DNA of 5,739 nucleotides from Sphingomonas sp. (GTDB lineage Bacteria; Pseudomonadota; Alphaproteobacteria; Sphingomonadales; Sphingomonadaceae): positions 1 through 5,739 of the forward strand of contig JASLBO010000418.1 in NCBI GenBank assembly GCA_030146605.1. Reading direction: 5' to 3'. The notes below the pieces were generated by a model. That model made no database searches and had not been told where the DNA came from. It saw nothing but the letters and a program-made list of their open reading frames with translations. The position numbers and the translations under genes are program-made. This document shows, in pieces, positions 4,829 through 5,739 of the stretch; position 1 is the stretch's first letter; every line of letters begins with the position of its first letter.

Positions 4829-5134
4829 ATGCCTACCCAAGACAAGGACGGCGCGCGCAAGCGAGCAGCGCCGCGCATCAAGATTTTCCTGGCCGGCGAA
4901 CTCAGGTGCGGCGCGGGTGCGCCCCGCCGCGCCCACTTGCTCAACATTTCGACCGGCGGCGCGCTGGTCTATGCCGAAGCGGTTCCCGAGGTCGGCGAAC
5001 TCGTGCGGCTCGCATGCGGCGTGCCGCTCGGGCCGGGGCGGGTGCAGTGGCGCAAGGGACAGCGTTTCGGCGTGGCGTTCACCCAGCCAATCGCGCCCGC
5101 GCTGATCGACACCCTCATTCGCAGGAAGAGCTGA
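4829..5134 (+). CDS. Single-domain PilZ (c-di-GMP receptor-like) protein
   Basis: This 101-residue cytoplasmic protein is almost entirely one PilZ domain. Both binding motifs for cyclic di-GMP are present: RxxxR as RAAPR (Arg12, Arg16) and the (D/N)xSxxG loop as NISTGG (Asn39, Ser41, Gly44). The later barrel strands GRVQW (70-74) and FGVAF (80-84) also fit. It can therefore be expected to bind c-di-GMP and change a partner protein, for example in motility, adhesion or exopolysaccharide control; the partner is not evident. The ATG at 4829 is chosen because the fold begins soon after it and GGGA (4819-4822) is six bases upstream. A TTG at 4769 in the same frame would add 20 residues with no PilZ character. 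It is convergent with the dapF-like gene, with 45 bases between the stops. Confidence 0.92.
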   Translation: MPTQDKDGARKRAAPRIKIFLAGELRCGAGAPRRAHLLNISTGGALVYAEAVPEVGELVRLACGVPLGPGRVQWRKGQRFGVAFTQPIAPALIDTLIRRKS

Positions 5135-5179
5135 CCGGGAAGCAGCGCAGAGCCTCACGCGCTCCGTCGGGCGGGAAGC

Positions 5180-5739
5180 TCAGCCGAGCGCGGCGACGGC
5201 AGCGTTCCACGCGGCGGCTTCGTCGGCGCGGCGGGCATGGATCTGCGGAGACTCCGCCCGTGCGCTCGCAAGGTCGATCTCCACGCTGGCATCGTAGAGG
5301 AAGGTCGCGTTTCCGCTGATCGTCACGACCCGGTCGGCGTCGGCACGGCCGCGGACCAGCCCGCCTTTGTTGAATACCCGCATCTGCGCGCCGACCGGCA
5401 CGCGCCCGGTCAATCCCGCGGCGAGGACCGACGCGGCCATCGCGCTGCCGCAGCTGTCGGTCAGTCCGACGCCGCGTTCGAAGGTGCGCACGAACAGGTC
5501 GGGCCCGCGCAACTCGACGAACGACACGTTGGCGCGGCCGGGGATCAGTGCCGGTCCCGTCTCGCAATATTCGCCCAATGCGACCAGCTCGGCTTCGTCG
5601 ATCGTGTCGACGAAGGTCACGAGGTGCGGATTGGGCATCGCCACCGCGGTGAAAGTCCGGGTGCTTGGAAGTTCGGACAGCGGGCCGGTGAGCCCGACGT
5701 CCGCCGCCTCCACCGAGGCCGGGCCGACGACGGTGCGAA
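5180..5739 (-). CDS. dapF: Diaminopimelate epimerase-family protein, C-terminal part (partial)
   Basis: The frame is open to the right edge, so the N-terminal half, including the first catalytic cysteine, lies outside the window. The visible 186 residues match the second half of DapF, which interconverts LL- and meso-diaminopimelate for lysine and peptidoglycan synthesis without a cofactor, using two cysteines. Seen here are MPNPHLVTFVD (usual family form GNPH), RANVSFVE, and ERGVGLTDSCGSAMAAS with the second catalytic cysteine (codon 5450-5452). They are followed by strands ending in VVTISGNATFLYDASVEID, where family members have a GPA-like motif. The C-terminal tail of about 25 residues is helical and Ala-rich. 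The signature SCGSAM departs from the usual ACGTGA, so the protein may act on another amino acid, as the related histidine racemase CntK does. The family is certain enough; the gene symbol is tentative. Confidence 0.8.
   Translation of the reverse strand, partial: RTVVGPASVEAADVGLTGPLSELPSTRTFTAVAMPNPHLVTFVDTIDEAELVALGEYCETGPALIPGRANVSFVELRGPDLFVRTFERGVGLTDSCGSAMAASVLAAGLTGRVPVGAQMRVFNKGGLVRGRADADRVVTISGNATFLYDASVEIDLASARAESPQIHARRADEAAAWNAAVAALG

Noticed and set aside
5144..5163. AGCGC/GCGCT stem between the convergent PilZ and dapF-like genes as a shared terminator
   Set aside because: The stem is only five pairs with a ten-base loop and no T-run on either side.
4558..5319. Plus-strand open frame spanning the DUF6456, PilZ and dapF-like genes
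   Set aside because: It runs through three genes with clear family patterns in other frames and its product is Arg-rich and featureless.

Overview
The window is GC-rich, densely packed bacterial chromosomal DNA. The best match is an alphaproteobacterium, most likely of the order Sphingomonadales. The reasons are a transhydrogenase with a split alpha subunit (pntAB-pntB order), a DUF6456-type protein, a long winged-helix regulator and a small one-domain PilZ protein. This placement comes from recognising protein families, not from a database comparison. I see no insertion sequence, phage gene, CRISPR array or integration scar, so the region reads as core genome.

Layout, left to right. Bases 1-110 hold the 3' end of an unrecognised small reading frame. 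It is followed, with one-base gaps, by pntAB (112-405) and pntB (407-1906), which form the membrane and NADP(H)-binding parts of the proton-translocating transhydrogenase. A 178-base gap rich in inverted repeats (1907-2084) leads to a winged-helix regulator with a receiver-like N-terminal half (2085-3032). A complete tRNA-Val(UAC) gene with encoded CCA follows at 3076-3151. Two genes then run on the minus strand: a small secreted protein of unknown function (3170-3532) and an XRE-type regulator with a degenerate LexA/S24-like C-terminal half (3616-4179). Divergent from the regulator is a DUF6456-type gene (4269-4730), then a PilZ-domain gene (4829-5134) on the same strand. A diaminopimelate-epimerase-family gene (dapF-like) enters from the right edge on the minus strand and is truncated by the window (5180-5739).

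How the parts work together. Only the pnt genes form a clear operon: their products use the proton-motive force to make NADPH from NADH. The remaining genes look like separate housekeeping and regulatory units. The XRE regulator and the DUF6456 gene share an 89-base divergent promoter region, which makes shared control plausible.

I found no convincing new multi-gene system. The items most worth a second look are: the XRE/S24-like regulator without a visible Ser-Lys dyad; the receiver-like domain lacking a phosphoacceptor Asp in the winged-helix protein; the mutually exclusive hairpins before that gene; three GAACGAAA motifs at 11- and 22-base spacing around the DUF6456 start; and the non-standard active-site signature of the DapF-like protein.
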